Below are positions 18,099 through 25,886 of a stretch of DNA of 64,000 nucleotides, piece after piece. The DNA is taken from assembly GCA_963666505.2 (NCBI GenBank), contig CAXXXL010000001.1:992001-1056000 (forward strand), in the 5' to 3' direction. Position numbers and translations under genes: made by a program. The notes under the pieces are model-generated. The model was not told the DNA's origin and searched no databases. It saw only the letters and a program-made list of their open reading frames with translations. This DNA is from JABGQS01 sp963666505 (GTDB lineage: Bacteria; Bacillota; Clostridia; Christensenellales; SZUA-584). How positions within the stretch are numbered: the first letter of the stretch is position 1; each line of letters starts with the position of its first letter.

Positions 18099-19184
18099 CT
18101 ATTTGAAATACTGGTAAAGCGTGCATCTTATGCTGCCGTTATACAACTTGCGCTTTCTGTCGGCACGCCTGCCGAAATACCTTTCAAAATCGTTGTCCGC
18201 TGTAATTATGCATTTATGTCTTACGTCCAAAAGTGCGCTGCCCATAGCATTGTATAGTCTGTGAACCTGCTCTTTTTGCCCAAGCCGCTGCGCATATGGT
18301 GGATTGGTGACTACAGTGCACCCGCTGCGTGAAAATTCGCTTATATCTGCGTGGTAAATTTTAAGCTCGACACCTGCCGCCTCTGCATTTCTTGAAACTG
18401 CTCTAAGCGCCTTTTTATCCGCATCCGAAGCATATATTTCATATTCAGGCAAAGGAGCATCAATAGCAGACCTGCGTTCCTCACCGAAGCTTTTTTCAAA
18501 TCCGTCCCACTTCATTGCATCAAAGTCGCGCTTGGCTCCGGGTGCAATGCCTGCCGCTATCATGGCCGCTTCAATAGCAATAGTGCCAGAGCCGCACATA
18601 GGGTCGCAGAAAGGGCCTTCTTTATACCCGCTCAGCAGGACTATGCCCGCAGCAAGCGTTTCACGAATCGGTGCTGCGACGTTTGCCTGCCTATATCCGC
18701 GGCGGTTAAGTCCCGCTCCGCTTGTATTAAGACAAACACTAACTGTGTCTCTGAGTATCTTTATATGTATATTATATCTATTGCCCGTTTCGGGAAGCCT
18801 GGTTACCGAATGCTTTTGCATAAGTCTGTCTACAGAAGCTTTTTTACATATAGACTGTATGTCCGAAACGCTCTTGAGTGCGCTGTTTACCGAATCTGCA
18901 TCTACAGGGAACTTTGCGTCTTTGGGAATATAATCTTCAAGCGAAACCCGCTTAACACCCTCAAAAAGTTCATCGAAAGTAACTGCCTTAAACTGCGCAA
19001 GTTCGATATACACCCTGTCTGCGGTGCGAAGCCATAGGTTTGCCTTTGCGATACCAGCCCCGTCAGTTCTGAAATAGACTCTTGCATCGCTTGCCTTAAC
19101 GTCCGGGAACTTCATTCTTTTAAGCTCTTGGGCAGTCACGCCTTCAAGGCCGAAGGAGCATGATGCAAAGCATTTATACTCCAT
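18099..19184 (-). CDS. THUMP-domain class I rRNA methyltransferase (RlmL/YpsC-like)
   Basis: A 361-residue RNA guanine-N2 methyltransferase. The N-terminal half begins CFASCSFGLEGVTAQELKRM (ferredoxin-like plus THUMP), the middle has NTSGAGLNRRGYRQ, and the C-terminal Rossmann half has FCDPMCGSGTIAIEAAM and the catalytic TNPPYAQRLG (NPPY). YpsC in Bacillus and RlmL in Escherichia methylate 23S rRNA G2445. The start overlaps the end of the upstream HD gene, so the two are coupled. Confidence 0.87.
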   Translation of the reverse strand: MEYKCFASCSFGLEGVTAQELKRMKFPDVKASDARVYFRTDGAGIAKANLWLRTADRVYIELAQFKAVTFDELFEGVKRVSLEDYIPKDAKFPVDADSVNSALKSVSDIQSICKKASVDRLMQKHSVTRLPETGNRYNIHIKILRDTVSVCLNTSGAGLNRRGYRQANVAAPIRETLAAGIVLLSGYKEGPFCDPMCGSGTIAIEAAMIAAGIAPGAKRDFDAMKWDGFEKSFGEERRSAIDAPLPEYEIYASDADKKALRAVSRNAEAAGVELKIYHADISEFSRSGCTVVTNPPYAQRLGQKEQVHRLYNAMGSALLDVRHKCIITADNDFERYFGRRADRKRKLYNGSIRCTLYQYFK

Positions 19185-19857
19185 TTTCTTGTTCCCATCG
19201 GTTCAGTTTTACGTTGTTGATGTACAGTGCAAACTTGCACCCGAGAAAATCTGAGCTCTGCTCGCACATCTGCATACGGGTAAGATATATGCTGAGGAAA
19301 TCCATCGGCGAAGCGATGGGATCCATGTTATATTTAATAGAAATGGTATTATCAAGCACAGAAAGATTGGTAGCCTTGATAGAGTAGTTGACACGGTCGT
19401 GTATATCGTTCATATCATACTTTTTAAGCCGCACCCTTGCCCTGTGGGCGTCCACTTTGTCGGCTATTATAAGGGCGGCCGATATGTCGCTGACAGGGCT
19501 GCCCGTTTCTTCTTCGTGAGAGCCCACTGCAGAGCATATCTCGCTTGCTTCAGAGACAGTCAAGCCCATTTCGCAGAGAATAGGGAAAAGCATCACTGCA
19601 CCATTCAGACCGTGGTGTTTCCTGTTAATCATATTGCCGATATCATGCACCCATCCAGCTATCTTAGCCAGCTCGACACGTCTCTCTGGCATATTGAGCT
19701 TTTCGAGTATCTCTCCTGCAATGCGGCTGACATAGCCAACGTGCCTGGGACCGTGGTCGGTATAGCCTATCATTTCAAGGCAGTGGTTTGCCTGGTCAAC
19801 AAGTACACGTATATTCTCGTCATTCTTGACGTCTTCGAAAGTTATCTCCTGCATCAT
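19174..19857 (-). CDS. HD-domain metal-dependent phosphohydrolase
   Basis: A 227-residue HD hydrolase. The metal set is complete: H in DHGPRHV, HD in AGWVHDIGNM, HH in INRKHHG, H in GSHEEETG and D in IIADKVDAHRARVR. The family hydrolyses nucleotides or cyclic nucleotides; the substrate is not evident. A beta-rich tail (NTISIKYNMDP, FALYINNVKLN) follows the HD core. It overlaps both neighbours (four bases with the HEAT-like gene, eleven with the methyltransferase), so the run is one operon. Confidence 0.82.
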   Translation of the reverse strand: MMQEITFEDVKNDENIRVLVDQANHCLEMIGYTDHGPRHVGYVSRIAGEILEKLNMPERRVELAKIAGWVHDIGNMINRKHHGLNGAVMLFPILCEMGLTVSEASEICSAVGSHEEETGSPVSDISAALIIADKVDAHRARVRLKKYDMNDIHDRVNYSIKATNLSVLDNTISIKYNMDPIASPMDFLSIYLTRMQMCEQSSDFLGCKFALYINNVKLNRWEQENGV

Positions 19858-20684
19858 TCCTCCGGTTTTTTCAGCGCTTCAAAGTCACTGTCGCCGGAGA
19901 AATCCCGGTCTATGGTGACCTCGCCGCCGAGCTCTTCGACAGCGTTCTTTATCGCAGTATAGTTAAAATATCCTATGTTGTCCTCACGCAGCGCTTCTTC
20001 AAGATACGGCATAGCTTCGGCGTATCCGAGCTTGCCAAGACAGCTCGCATAAAAAGCTCTGCCAGTATCGCTGTACAGGAACTTATCAAGAGCAAACTGA
20101 TAGACCCGCCTGTCTTTGCTTATGTCGCACAGTATATCTAGAAAACAGTCGCTGACATAATTGTTTTTTGCTTGCTCGAAAGCATCTATTATCTTTTCCT
20201 GGAATTTGCCGCCAGAGTTTTTAAGCTCCTCGGCGGCGCTTTCAGTAAATTCACTCTTTTCATCTGCCTGAGAGATCGCTTCGATATAATAATCGTACGG
20301 ATGCGCAAAATCCATTTCTTCTATCAGCCTTACGATTATATGTTTAATGCTATCCTGCTTTTCGCCCTCATATTTTTTAAGAAGGTTAATGAGATAAGGA
20401 TATGTTTCTTTTTTTGTATCGGCTATTCTGTTCAGCAGAGCTCCCGGAAGAGTAACGCTGCCTATAATATATTTGCCAAGCAACTCTATAAGCTCGGGTG
20501 CGCTGAATCCCGCAAAATAACTGATGGGGGACTTGCCTTTCAGCCAGTCTTTGGGCGAATCCAGCCACTCAAGATAAAGCTTAGGGACGACCTCATCAAG
20601 CTGTTTGTCGTCTAAGGAATGCTTTTTTTCATAGTCTTTAAGATATGCAGCAAACTTTGCTTCAAAATCAATCATCATCATCAC
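19854..20684 (-). CDS. Hypothetical HEAT-repeat-like protein
   Basis: About 274-276 residues, all-helical, with irregular helical pairs typical of HEAT/ARM repeats (for example ALLNRIADTKKETYPYLINLLKKY and YAEAMPYLEEALREDN). No enzymatic motif is seen; the ending is acidic. It starts with four consecutive ATG codons (MMMMIDF) that overlap the upstream gene's GAT-repeat end, so the exact start is uncertain. The tight overlap with the TPR gene upstream and HD gene downstream suggests a shared complex or scaffold role, which is inference. Confidence 0.7.
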   Translation of the reverse strand: MMMMIDFEAKFAAYLKDYEKKHSLDDKQLDEVVPKLYLEWLDSPKDWLKGKSPISYFAGFSAPELIELLGKYIIGSVTLPGALLNRIADTKKETYPYLINLLKKYEGEKQDSIKHIIVRLIEEMDFAHPYDYYIEAISQADEKSEFTESAAEELKNSGGKFQEKIIDAFEQAKNNYVSDCFLDILCDISKDRRVYQFALDKFLYSDTGRAFYASCLGKLGYAEAMPYLEEALREDNIGYFNYTAIKNAVEELGGEVTIDRDFSGDSDFEALKKPEE

Positions 20685-22368
20685 CCGGCTTTAAAGTCTC
20701 ATTTATAATCTGATAATACTTTCTAATCGAGACAACGGTAGTGCCGTAGATTCTGGCAAGCTTTGTTCTGCTCACCCCAAGCTGCGTCGCTGTCTTCTCG
20801 CATGTTAATATCTCCAGTGCAGCCGCAAGCGCCTGAGTGCTTTTTATCCAGCTGGCGTCAGTAGATTTCTTTGCCGCAAACGAAACAAACAGTTCAATCC
20901 CCGCCGTAATGATTTTTTCGTCCAGCCTGTGCATGCAGCTTCTCATGAACAGGTTGAGAGTGTCAATATACTTGTTGGCCAGCTCGTTTATCTTGCTGGT
21001 TGCGGTGTCTATTCTCACTTCGGCAAACTCACCCTTCACAAACGCAATGTAAGGCTCTTTTGCTCCCATATTGTTAAGGTAGAGGAACACTTCGTTTTTC
21101 AGCTCATCAGACTCGCTGCTCTTTATTATAAAATCACGGAACAATTCCTCAGCACGCTCGTCAGAAAAAACGCTTATTATTTCAAGTGAAATACGCTTGA
21201 TATAGTCATCACCGTATTTTAACCCCCATAGTAGCAGTGAAACAAAATGCTCGTCGTTTTCCCACTTGTCTTTAAGGTTAATGTCACTTTCCTTAAGGGT
21301 TTCCCTTAAATACTTCATCCTGCGTTTAATCTCATCAAACGGCACCTGGTAAACATAGTCAAGCGTTTTGCCGGCGCCGGTGTTCTTTGCAATCTGAATA
21401 ATCTTTTTATAGTACAGCGCAATGTTGTTCGAAGGATCAATCAATAGTATCTTCATAAAGCATTCATGCGCTTTTGAATAAAGACCGTAATTATATGCCG
21501 CCAGTCCGCAGAAATGCAGTATCCTGATGTCATACGGCTGGAACGACAGCAGGTCTTGGAACCATTTATACGCCTTCTCGTGATAGTTTATTTCACAGTA
21601 CATAAGAGCAATCTTATGCATGTCCTGCGGCTCAGAGACTTTTATATTCTCTATAGCTTTAAGGTGGTCGGAAAGCTTAGGATCACAGGTTTTGTAGTAT
21701 ATCATGGAAAGGTTGCAGTGCGCATGAATGTTCCCCGGGTTTTGTTCCAATGCCTTCAGGGAAGTGCTGATAGCTGCGTCGTAGCTGCCTTCAAAGTAAT
21801 AGCACAGCGCAAGGTTGTTGGCGGCATGAACGAGTCCGGGAGACTGCTCAATAGCCTTTTCCAGATACAATATAGCTTTTTTATATTCACACTTGTCAAG
21901 CAGCTCTTTACCTTTTTTTGCGCTCTGCTCTGCGCTTTCGTCTTTAAGTAATATGAAAGGCTCTTCACCAGGCTCGTCGTAATAGACATCCCAAATTTCG
22001 TCGATATCGTCTGCAAACTCGCCTTCAGGATCACGCTTAAGATACTCATAGAAATAACTGTCGGCAATCTCGTGCCTGTTTAGACCAAGGTAGTTGCACC
22101 CAAGAGCAAAAAGGCATTCAGAAGGTGCGTCACCCTGCCTCATTATTTTATGGACTATATCGTTAGATTCCTCGTAAAGACCGATCTCCGAATAAATCTG
22201 CGCAATGTATAATAGGTACTGGGCGTTGTCTGGCTCCATACCGATGAGCTTTCTATACAGCTGCAGAGCTTCAAGAAATTTGCCCTGTTCTAAATGCTTT
22301 TCCGCTTTTTTTATATAGAACTCGGCTGGTTGTCTGAAGCTGAGCACTTTGTTTGTTGTTTTTTTCAT
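20668..22368 (-). CDS. TPR protein with C-terminal helical, cyclin-like/HTH-like domain
   Basis: A 566-residue protein. Residues from about 8 to 320 are tetratricopeptide repeats (for example AEKHLEQGKFLEALQLYRKL, LVHAANNLALCYYFEGSYD, LYSKAHECFMKILLIDP). A helical middle follows, and the last 60 residues read WIKSTQALAAALEILTCEK, then TATQLGVSRTKLARIYG and SIRKYYQIIN, resembling the cyclin fold of TFIIB or a helix-turn-helix, and ending DDDD. The chosen ATG at 22368 has AGAGG upstream. First gene of the minus-strand run to phoA. TPRs bind proteins; the tail suggests nucleic-acid contact, unproven. Confidence 0.78.
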   Translation of the reverse strand: MKKTTNKVLSFRQPAEFYIKKAEKHLEQGKFLEALQLYRKLIGMEPDNAQYLLYIAQIYSEIGLYEESNDIVHKIMRQGDAPSECLFALGCNYLGLNRHEIADSYFYEYLKRDPEGEFADDIDEIWDVYYDEPGEEPFILLKDESAEQSAKKGKELLDKCEYKKAILYLEKAIEQSPGLVHAANNLALCYYFEGSYDAAISTSLKALEQNPGNIHAHCNLSMIYYKTCDPKLSDHLKAIENIKVSEPQDMHKIALMYCEINYHEKAYKWFQDLLSFQPYDIRILHFCGLAAYNYGLYSKAHECFMKILLIDPSNNIALYYKKIIQIAKNTGAGKTLDYVYQVPFDEIKRRMKYLRETLKESDINLKDKWENDEHFVSLLLWGLKYGDDYIKRISLEIISVFSDERAEELFRDFIIKSSESDELKNEVFLYLNNMGAKEPYIAFVKGEFAEVRIDTATSKINELANKYIDTLNLFMRSCMHRLDEKIITAGIELFVSFAAKKSTDASWIKSTQALAAALEILTCEKTATQLGVSRTKLARIYGTTVVSIRKYYQIINETLKPGDDDD

Positions 22369-22410
22369 ATATACCTCTGTCTTTATTATATCACACAAGC
22401 TGCCTAGCGC

Positions 22411-23145
22411 TCAATCTTTGCGGCAGACGAACTGCAGGCGCTGGCAGTCTGCCTTTGGCTCGTTAAATGTAAAGCAGTCATATACAGCAATTTCATCAAA
22501 TCCGGCGCTTTTCAAAGCTGCTTCGATATCGCTGCGGCTGTGGGCATACTGTTTGTGCGACTCTTGCTGCCTCTCAAAAAGCTCACCCTGCCTCGCAAAT
22601 ATCGTAACATCCATTTCAAGAGCGTTTTCAGCACTCTCGTATGTGTTTTTCCATATGCATACAGTATCGTCCGTTTCGTCAAAGTATACATTGCCGCCCA
22701 AAGTGTTTTCAAGCTTATACCTGCTGCTTACGTCAAACAGCAAAACTCCGCCGCTTTTCAGAGCTACATAAGCGCTTTTGGCAAACATTTCAAGCCCTGC
22801 GCTGTCAAGATAATTTGGCCCGTCGCAGGCGCTTATTACAGCGTCTGCATTACCTGCAGTCTCTATCCTTCGCATATCCTGAAGCACAAACCTGATTTGC
22901 GCACATAGCTTTACGTTCTTTTCCTTAGCAGCGCTCAGCATTGCCGCCGAAAGATCGCCCGCAGTGATATCATATCCATAGCGGCTAAGCTCAAAAGTAA
23001 TATTGCCCGTGCCGCAGGCAGCCTCAAACAGCTTGTGTGCGCCGTTCTGTACAAGAAAATCATGCAGGTATTTTGCCCACTTTCCATAGTCGACATCCAC
23101 CATCATCTCATCATAGACTTTTGCAAGGTGCAGGTAATGATCCAA
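22411..23145 (-). CDS. Class I SAM-dependent methyltransferase
   Basis: A 244-residue methyltransferase. Motif I is FEAACGTGNITFELSRYG, followed by acidic GDLSAAML (ribose contact) and motif IV-like VISACDGPNYL, then LKSGGVLLFDVSS. The family (YqeM/CrmA-like small-molecule or RNA methyltransferases) does not reveal the substrate. The start is taken as TTG at 23145 because GGAGG lies nine bases upstream, while the ATG at 23169 precedes that site. Single gene, separated from the TPR operon by about 40 bases and divergent from the sigma factor. Confidence 0.85.
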   Translation of the reverse strand: MDHYLHLAKVYDEMMVDVDYGKWAKYLHDFLVQNGAHKLFEAACGTGNITFELSRYGYDITAGDLSAAMLSAAKEKNVKLCAQIRFVLQDMRRIETAGNADAVISACDGPNYLDSAGLEMFAKSAYVALKSGGVLLFDVSSRYKLENTLGGNVYFDETDDTVCIWKNTYESAENALEMDVTIFARQGELFERQQESHKQYAHSRSDIEAALKSAGFDEIAVYDCFTFNEPKADCQRLQFVCRKD

Positions 23146-23269
23146 CTTTTTGATCCTCCGAAACAGCATGTATTCTTACAAAGTTAATATACTACATGAC
23201 ATGCAACATTTCAACAGCGCAGTCAGCTGCCCAGCAGCCCTCCTTGCTCAATTTATATAATAATATGCT

Positions 23270-23298
23270 TTGCAACGTCATTCATAATAATGTATAAT
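23270..23298 (+). promoter_or_regulatory. Sigma-A promoter of the ECF sigma operon
   Basis: TTGCAA (23270-23275), a 17-base spacer and TATAAT (23293-23298), 45 bases before the sigma factor start. Confidence 0.75.
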
Positions 23299-23342
23299 TC
23301 TAGTATCATGCAGAAAGATAATTGCTTAAACGGAGGGAAGAT

Positions 23343-23894
23343 ATGCAGGAAGCCTTAGAGCTGCTTGTAAAACGTGCTCAAAAAGGTGACGGTACAGCTT
23401 TAGAAAAGCTGCTTTTTGCATATGAAAAAAGAGTATATAACATTGCGATGCGTTATATGGGAAACGAAGCGGATGCATACGACATGGCGCAGGAAGCGCT
23501 GATAAAGATTTACAAGAGGATCAAAGCTTTCAAGGGCGACTCCTCATTTTCATCGTGGGTATACAGAATAACAGTAAACACATGCCTCGACGGACTTCGC
23601 CGCAGAAAAAAGAACGTTGTTTCTCTGGAAAGCACTATTGAAGCAGGCGCTTCCTACAGCGACGAAAAAAACGATACACCAGAAGAATCCGTTGTTAGAA
23701 AAGAACTGCGAGGCAAGATTCAGCAGGCGATAAACACACTGTCGGCAGACCATAAGAGCGTAATAATACTTCGGGATATCAACGGACTTTCATATGAAGA
23801 AGTGGCAGTGCTTTTATCAGTAAGCGTAGGAACGGTTAAATCAAGGATAAGCAGGGCAAGGCAGCGACTTAAAGAAATTCTAATTGAAATTTAG
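23343..23894 (+). CDS. ECF-type RNA polymerase sigma factor (SigW/RpoE-like)
   Basis: A 183-residue sigma-70 family factor with only regions 2 and 4. Region 2 shows YNIAMRYMGNEADAYDMAQEALIKIY and FSSWVYRITVNTCLDGLRRRKK; region 4 shows LSADHKSVIILRDINGLSYEEVA and VSVGTVKSRISRARQRL. The start is the ATG at 23343 with GGAGGG before it; an ATG seven codons earlier is less well placed. No anti-sigma factor with a zinc-binding N-terminus follows; instead two envelope lipoproteins (DUF4349, SIMPL) come next, so it probably handles envelope stress. Confidence 0.92.
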   Translation: MQEALELLVKRAQKGDGTALEKLLFAYEKRVYNIAMRYMGNEADAYDMAQEALIKIYKRIKAFKGDSSFSSWVYRITVNTCLDGLRRRKKNVVSLESTIEAGASYSDEKNDTPEESVVRKELRGKIQQAINTLSADHKSVIILRDINGLSYEEVAVLLSVSVGTVKSRISRARQRLKEILIEI

Positions 23895-23965
23895 CATAAA
23901 AGCGGAACAAAATCATTTTTGAGAGCGTCTTAAGTTAGTAACGACGTTTATTAAAGGAGGAAATT

Positions 23966-24979
23966 ATGAAAAAAGGTTTATTTATAGTACTTGCTTTGGT
24001 TATGGCAGCGGTGATGCTATTTGCTGGATGTTCGGCTCAGCGCTCAGCGACGACAAGCGATTCGGCGGAATATTATGCAGAAGAGCCTGCATACGAAAAA
24101 ATGGAGGCAGACACTCAAAACATGGATACTGCCGGGTCATATGATATGGACGATATGGCAGCTCCTGATATGGAACAAGCGTATCCCGAGGATGCCGACA
24201 CTGGTTCAGGTATAGATATAAACGGAAATTCGTCTGTACTGGAGCCAACCGTTGACAGAAAGATAATCTACACAGGTAGTATAACAGCAAGAACAAAGAA
24301 ATTCGATGAAGATTACAACATGATAATGGACAGCGTAACAAAGGCTGGCGGATATATCGAGAATGCTTATGTCTACGGCACTGAGCCGGAAGAATGGCAG
24401 GACGAAGGAAGATATGCCGAGATCACGCTTCGTGTACCCAGCGAAAAGTTCGACGAGTTCATAGACATGCTCAAAGGAGTCGGAGAGACGACCAACAGCT
24501 CCGTAAGCGGAAGAGATATCTCTCTACAGTATTTCGATGTAGAAACACGGCTCGAGACCCTGCGTATACGTGAAGAGAGGCTGCAGGAACTTTTGGAAAA
24601 GGCAGCTTCACTCGAAGACATAATAGAGCTTGAACGAGAGCTTTCAAACGTATCCTACGAGATACAGTCATACGAAATAGAAAAGCGCAACTATGATAGC
24701 CTTATCGATTTCTCGCAGATTACGGTTTCGCTGCAGGAAGTTGCGGACCAGGCAGAGATAGTCGCACCCCAGGAATCAGTAGGCGAAAGTATGAAGAATG
24801 GGTTCTTCAATGTCCTCAACGGTGTTGCAGTGTTCGGAAGATGGCTGCTCGTAGCAATAGTGGCGATCTCGCCGGTGCTCGCTATACTCGCAGTGATACT
24901 CGTAATAGTGCTTCTGTCAGTTCGCGCAGCAAAGAGGAAGCGTGAAAGAAAACAGAATGAGGATAAAAAGGGGATGTAA
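23966..24979 (+). CDS. DUF4349 membrane lipoprotein
   Basis: A 337-residue lipoprotein: signal peptide with lipobox LFAGC (Cys about 22), an acidic disordered linker with many D, E and M residues to about residue 85, then the DUF4349 domain starting DRKIIYTGSITARTKKFDED. A coiled coil follows (TRLETLRIREERLQELLEK), and one strong transmembrane helix lies near the C-terminus, ending in a basic tail. It is preceded by AAAGGAGG. Downstream of the ECF sigma factor and coupled to the SIMPL gene, it is a good candidate for the sensor or anti-sigma role, which is inference. Confidence 0.85.
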   Translation: MKKGLFIVLALVMAAVMLFAGCSAQRSATTSDSAEYYAEEPAYEKMEADTQNMDTAGSYDMDDMAAPDMEQAYPEDADTGSGIDINGNSSVLEPTVDRKIIYTGSITARTKKFDEDYNMIMDSVTKAGGYIENAYVYGTEPEEWQDEGRYAEITLRVPSEKFDEFIDMLKGVGETTNSSVSGRDISLQYFDVETRLETLRIREERLQELLEKAASLEDIIELERELSNVSYEIQSYEIEKRNYDSLIDFSQITVSLQEVADQAEIVAPQESVGESMKNGFFNVLNGVAVFGRWLLVAIVAISPVLAILAVILVIVLLSVRAAKRKRERKQNEDKKGM

Positions 24980-24982
24980 CAC

Positions 24983-25738
24983 ATGAACAAGAGGGTAGCA
25001 ATATTAGGATTAGCGCTGGCAATAGTGCTTATATTCGCAGGGTGTGCGCCATCTTTAAGCGTTCCGGCAGATAAAGGCAGCGTTGTTGTCGAACTCGGCG
25101 AAAACATACAAAACCAGAATAAGCTGACGGTGACGGGCACCGGTACGATAAAGATAATGCCGGATGTGGCATATGTAACGATAGGTGTTGTCACTAACGA
25201 TACCGACGCAGCGAAGGCACAGCAGAGCAACAGGGAAACAATGAATAAAATTTTCGAAGCTCTGAAAAAGGAAGGGCTCACCGAAGACGATATGAGGACA
25301 ACGAACTACTCTACGTACCCAAGGTACAACTACGATACGAACAAGGTTACCTCATACGAAGTAACGAACATGGTTGAGCTGACCATAACGGACATTGACA
25401 ACGTGGGTAAATACATCGACATAGCAGCAGAGAACGGCGCAAACACTGCGTACCCGGTAAACTTTTCGCTGCTAGACCAAAGCAGTCCGTATAACCAGGC
25501 ACTGGAGCTTGCCATGACGACTGCTTCAGGAAAAGCTCAGGCTATCATCTCGGCAAGCGGAAACGAAATCATAGATACGCTGAGCATACAGGAGAACTCA
25601 TACGGCTATACGGCCTATGACAAGTATGAAGCTACGGCAGACATGGCAATGGACGATGCAGCAAGCGCTCCGACTCCGATAACGGCCGGGGAGTTGGAGA
25701 TTTCAGCAACAGTAACGGTGGTATACGAGATAAACTAA
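24983..25738 (+). CDS. SIMPL-domain (DUF541) lipoprotein
   Basis: A 251-residue lipoprotein with lipobox IFAGC (Cys about 21). The SIMPL/DUF541 core begins LTVTGTGTIKIMPDVAYVTIGV, continues ALKKEGLTEDDMRTTNYS and ends ISATVTVVYEIN, the classic pattern of this family (YggE, BP26). Members are periplasmic or surface proteins linked to oxidative or envelope stress; no enzymatic activity is established. Starts three bases after the DUF4349 stop with GGGG upstream, and is last in the sigma operon. Confidence 0.9.
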   Translation: MNKRVAILGLALAIVLIFAGCAPSLSVPADKGSVVVELGENIQNQNKLTVTGTGTIKIMPDVAYVTIGVVTNDTDAAKAQQSNRETMNKIFEALKKEGLTEDDMRTTNYSTYPRYNYDTNKVTSYEVTNMVELTITDIDNVGKYIDIAAENGANTAYPVNFSLLDQSSPYNQALELAMTTASGKAQAIISASGNEIIDTLSIQENSYGYTAYDKYEATADMAMDDAASAPTPITAGELEISATVTVVYEIN

Positions 25739-25751
25739 AAACACATATTTA

Positions 25752-25790
25752 AAGTGCGGAAGGCGAACATGTCTGCCGCACTTTTATTTT
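25752..25790 (+). terminator. Terminator of the sigma-DUF4349-SIMPL operon
   Basis: AAAGTGCGG and CCGCACTTT pair around a loop of about 16 bases and lead into TATTTT. Directly downstream of the SIMPL stop. Confidence 0.8.
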
Positions 25791-25886
25791 GCCCGAAAAC
25801 ACGTGAAGCTTCGTTGTAAACATATGCAAAAACATATATAATCATTATTGATATAGGGAATAGATAGACGATGAGCTGGGGAGTCG

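Noticed and set aside
25858..25886. UAG/GAG repeats before rlmD as a possible TRAP site
   Set aside because: Only about five triplets with irregular spacing (one to five bases); TRAP needs about nine to eleven triplets with two to three base spacing.
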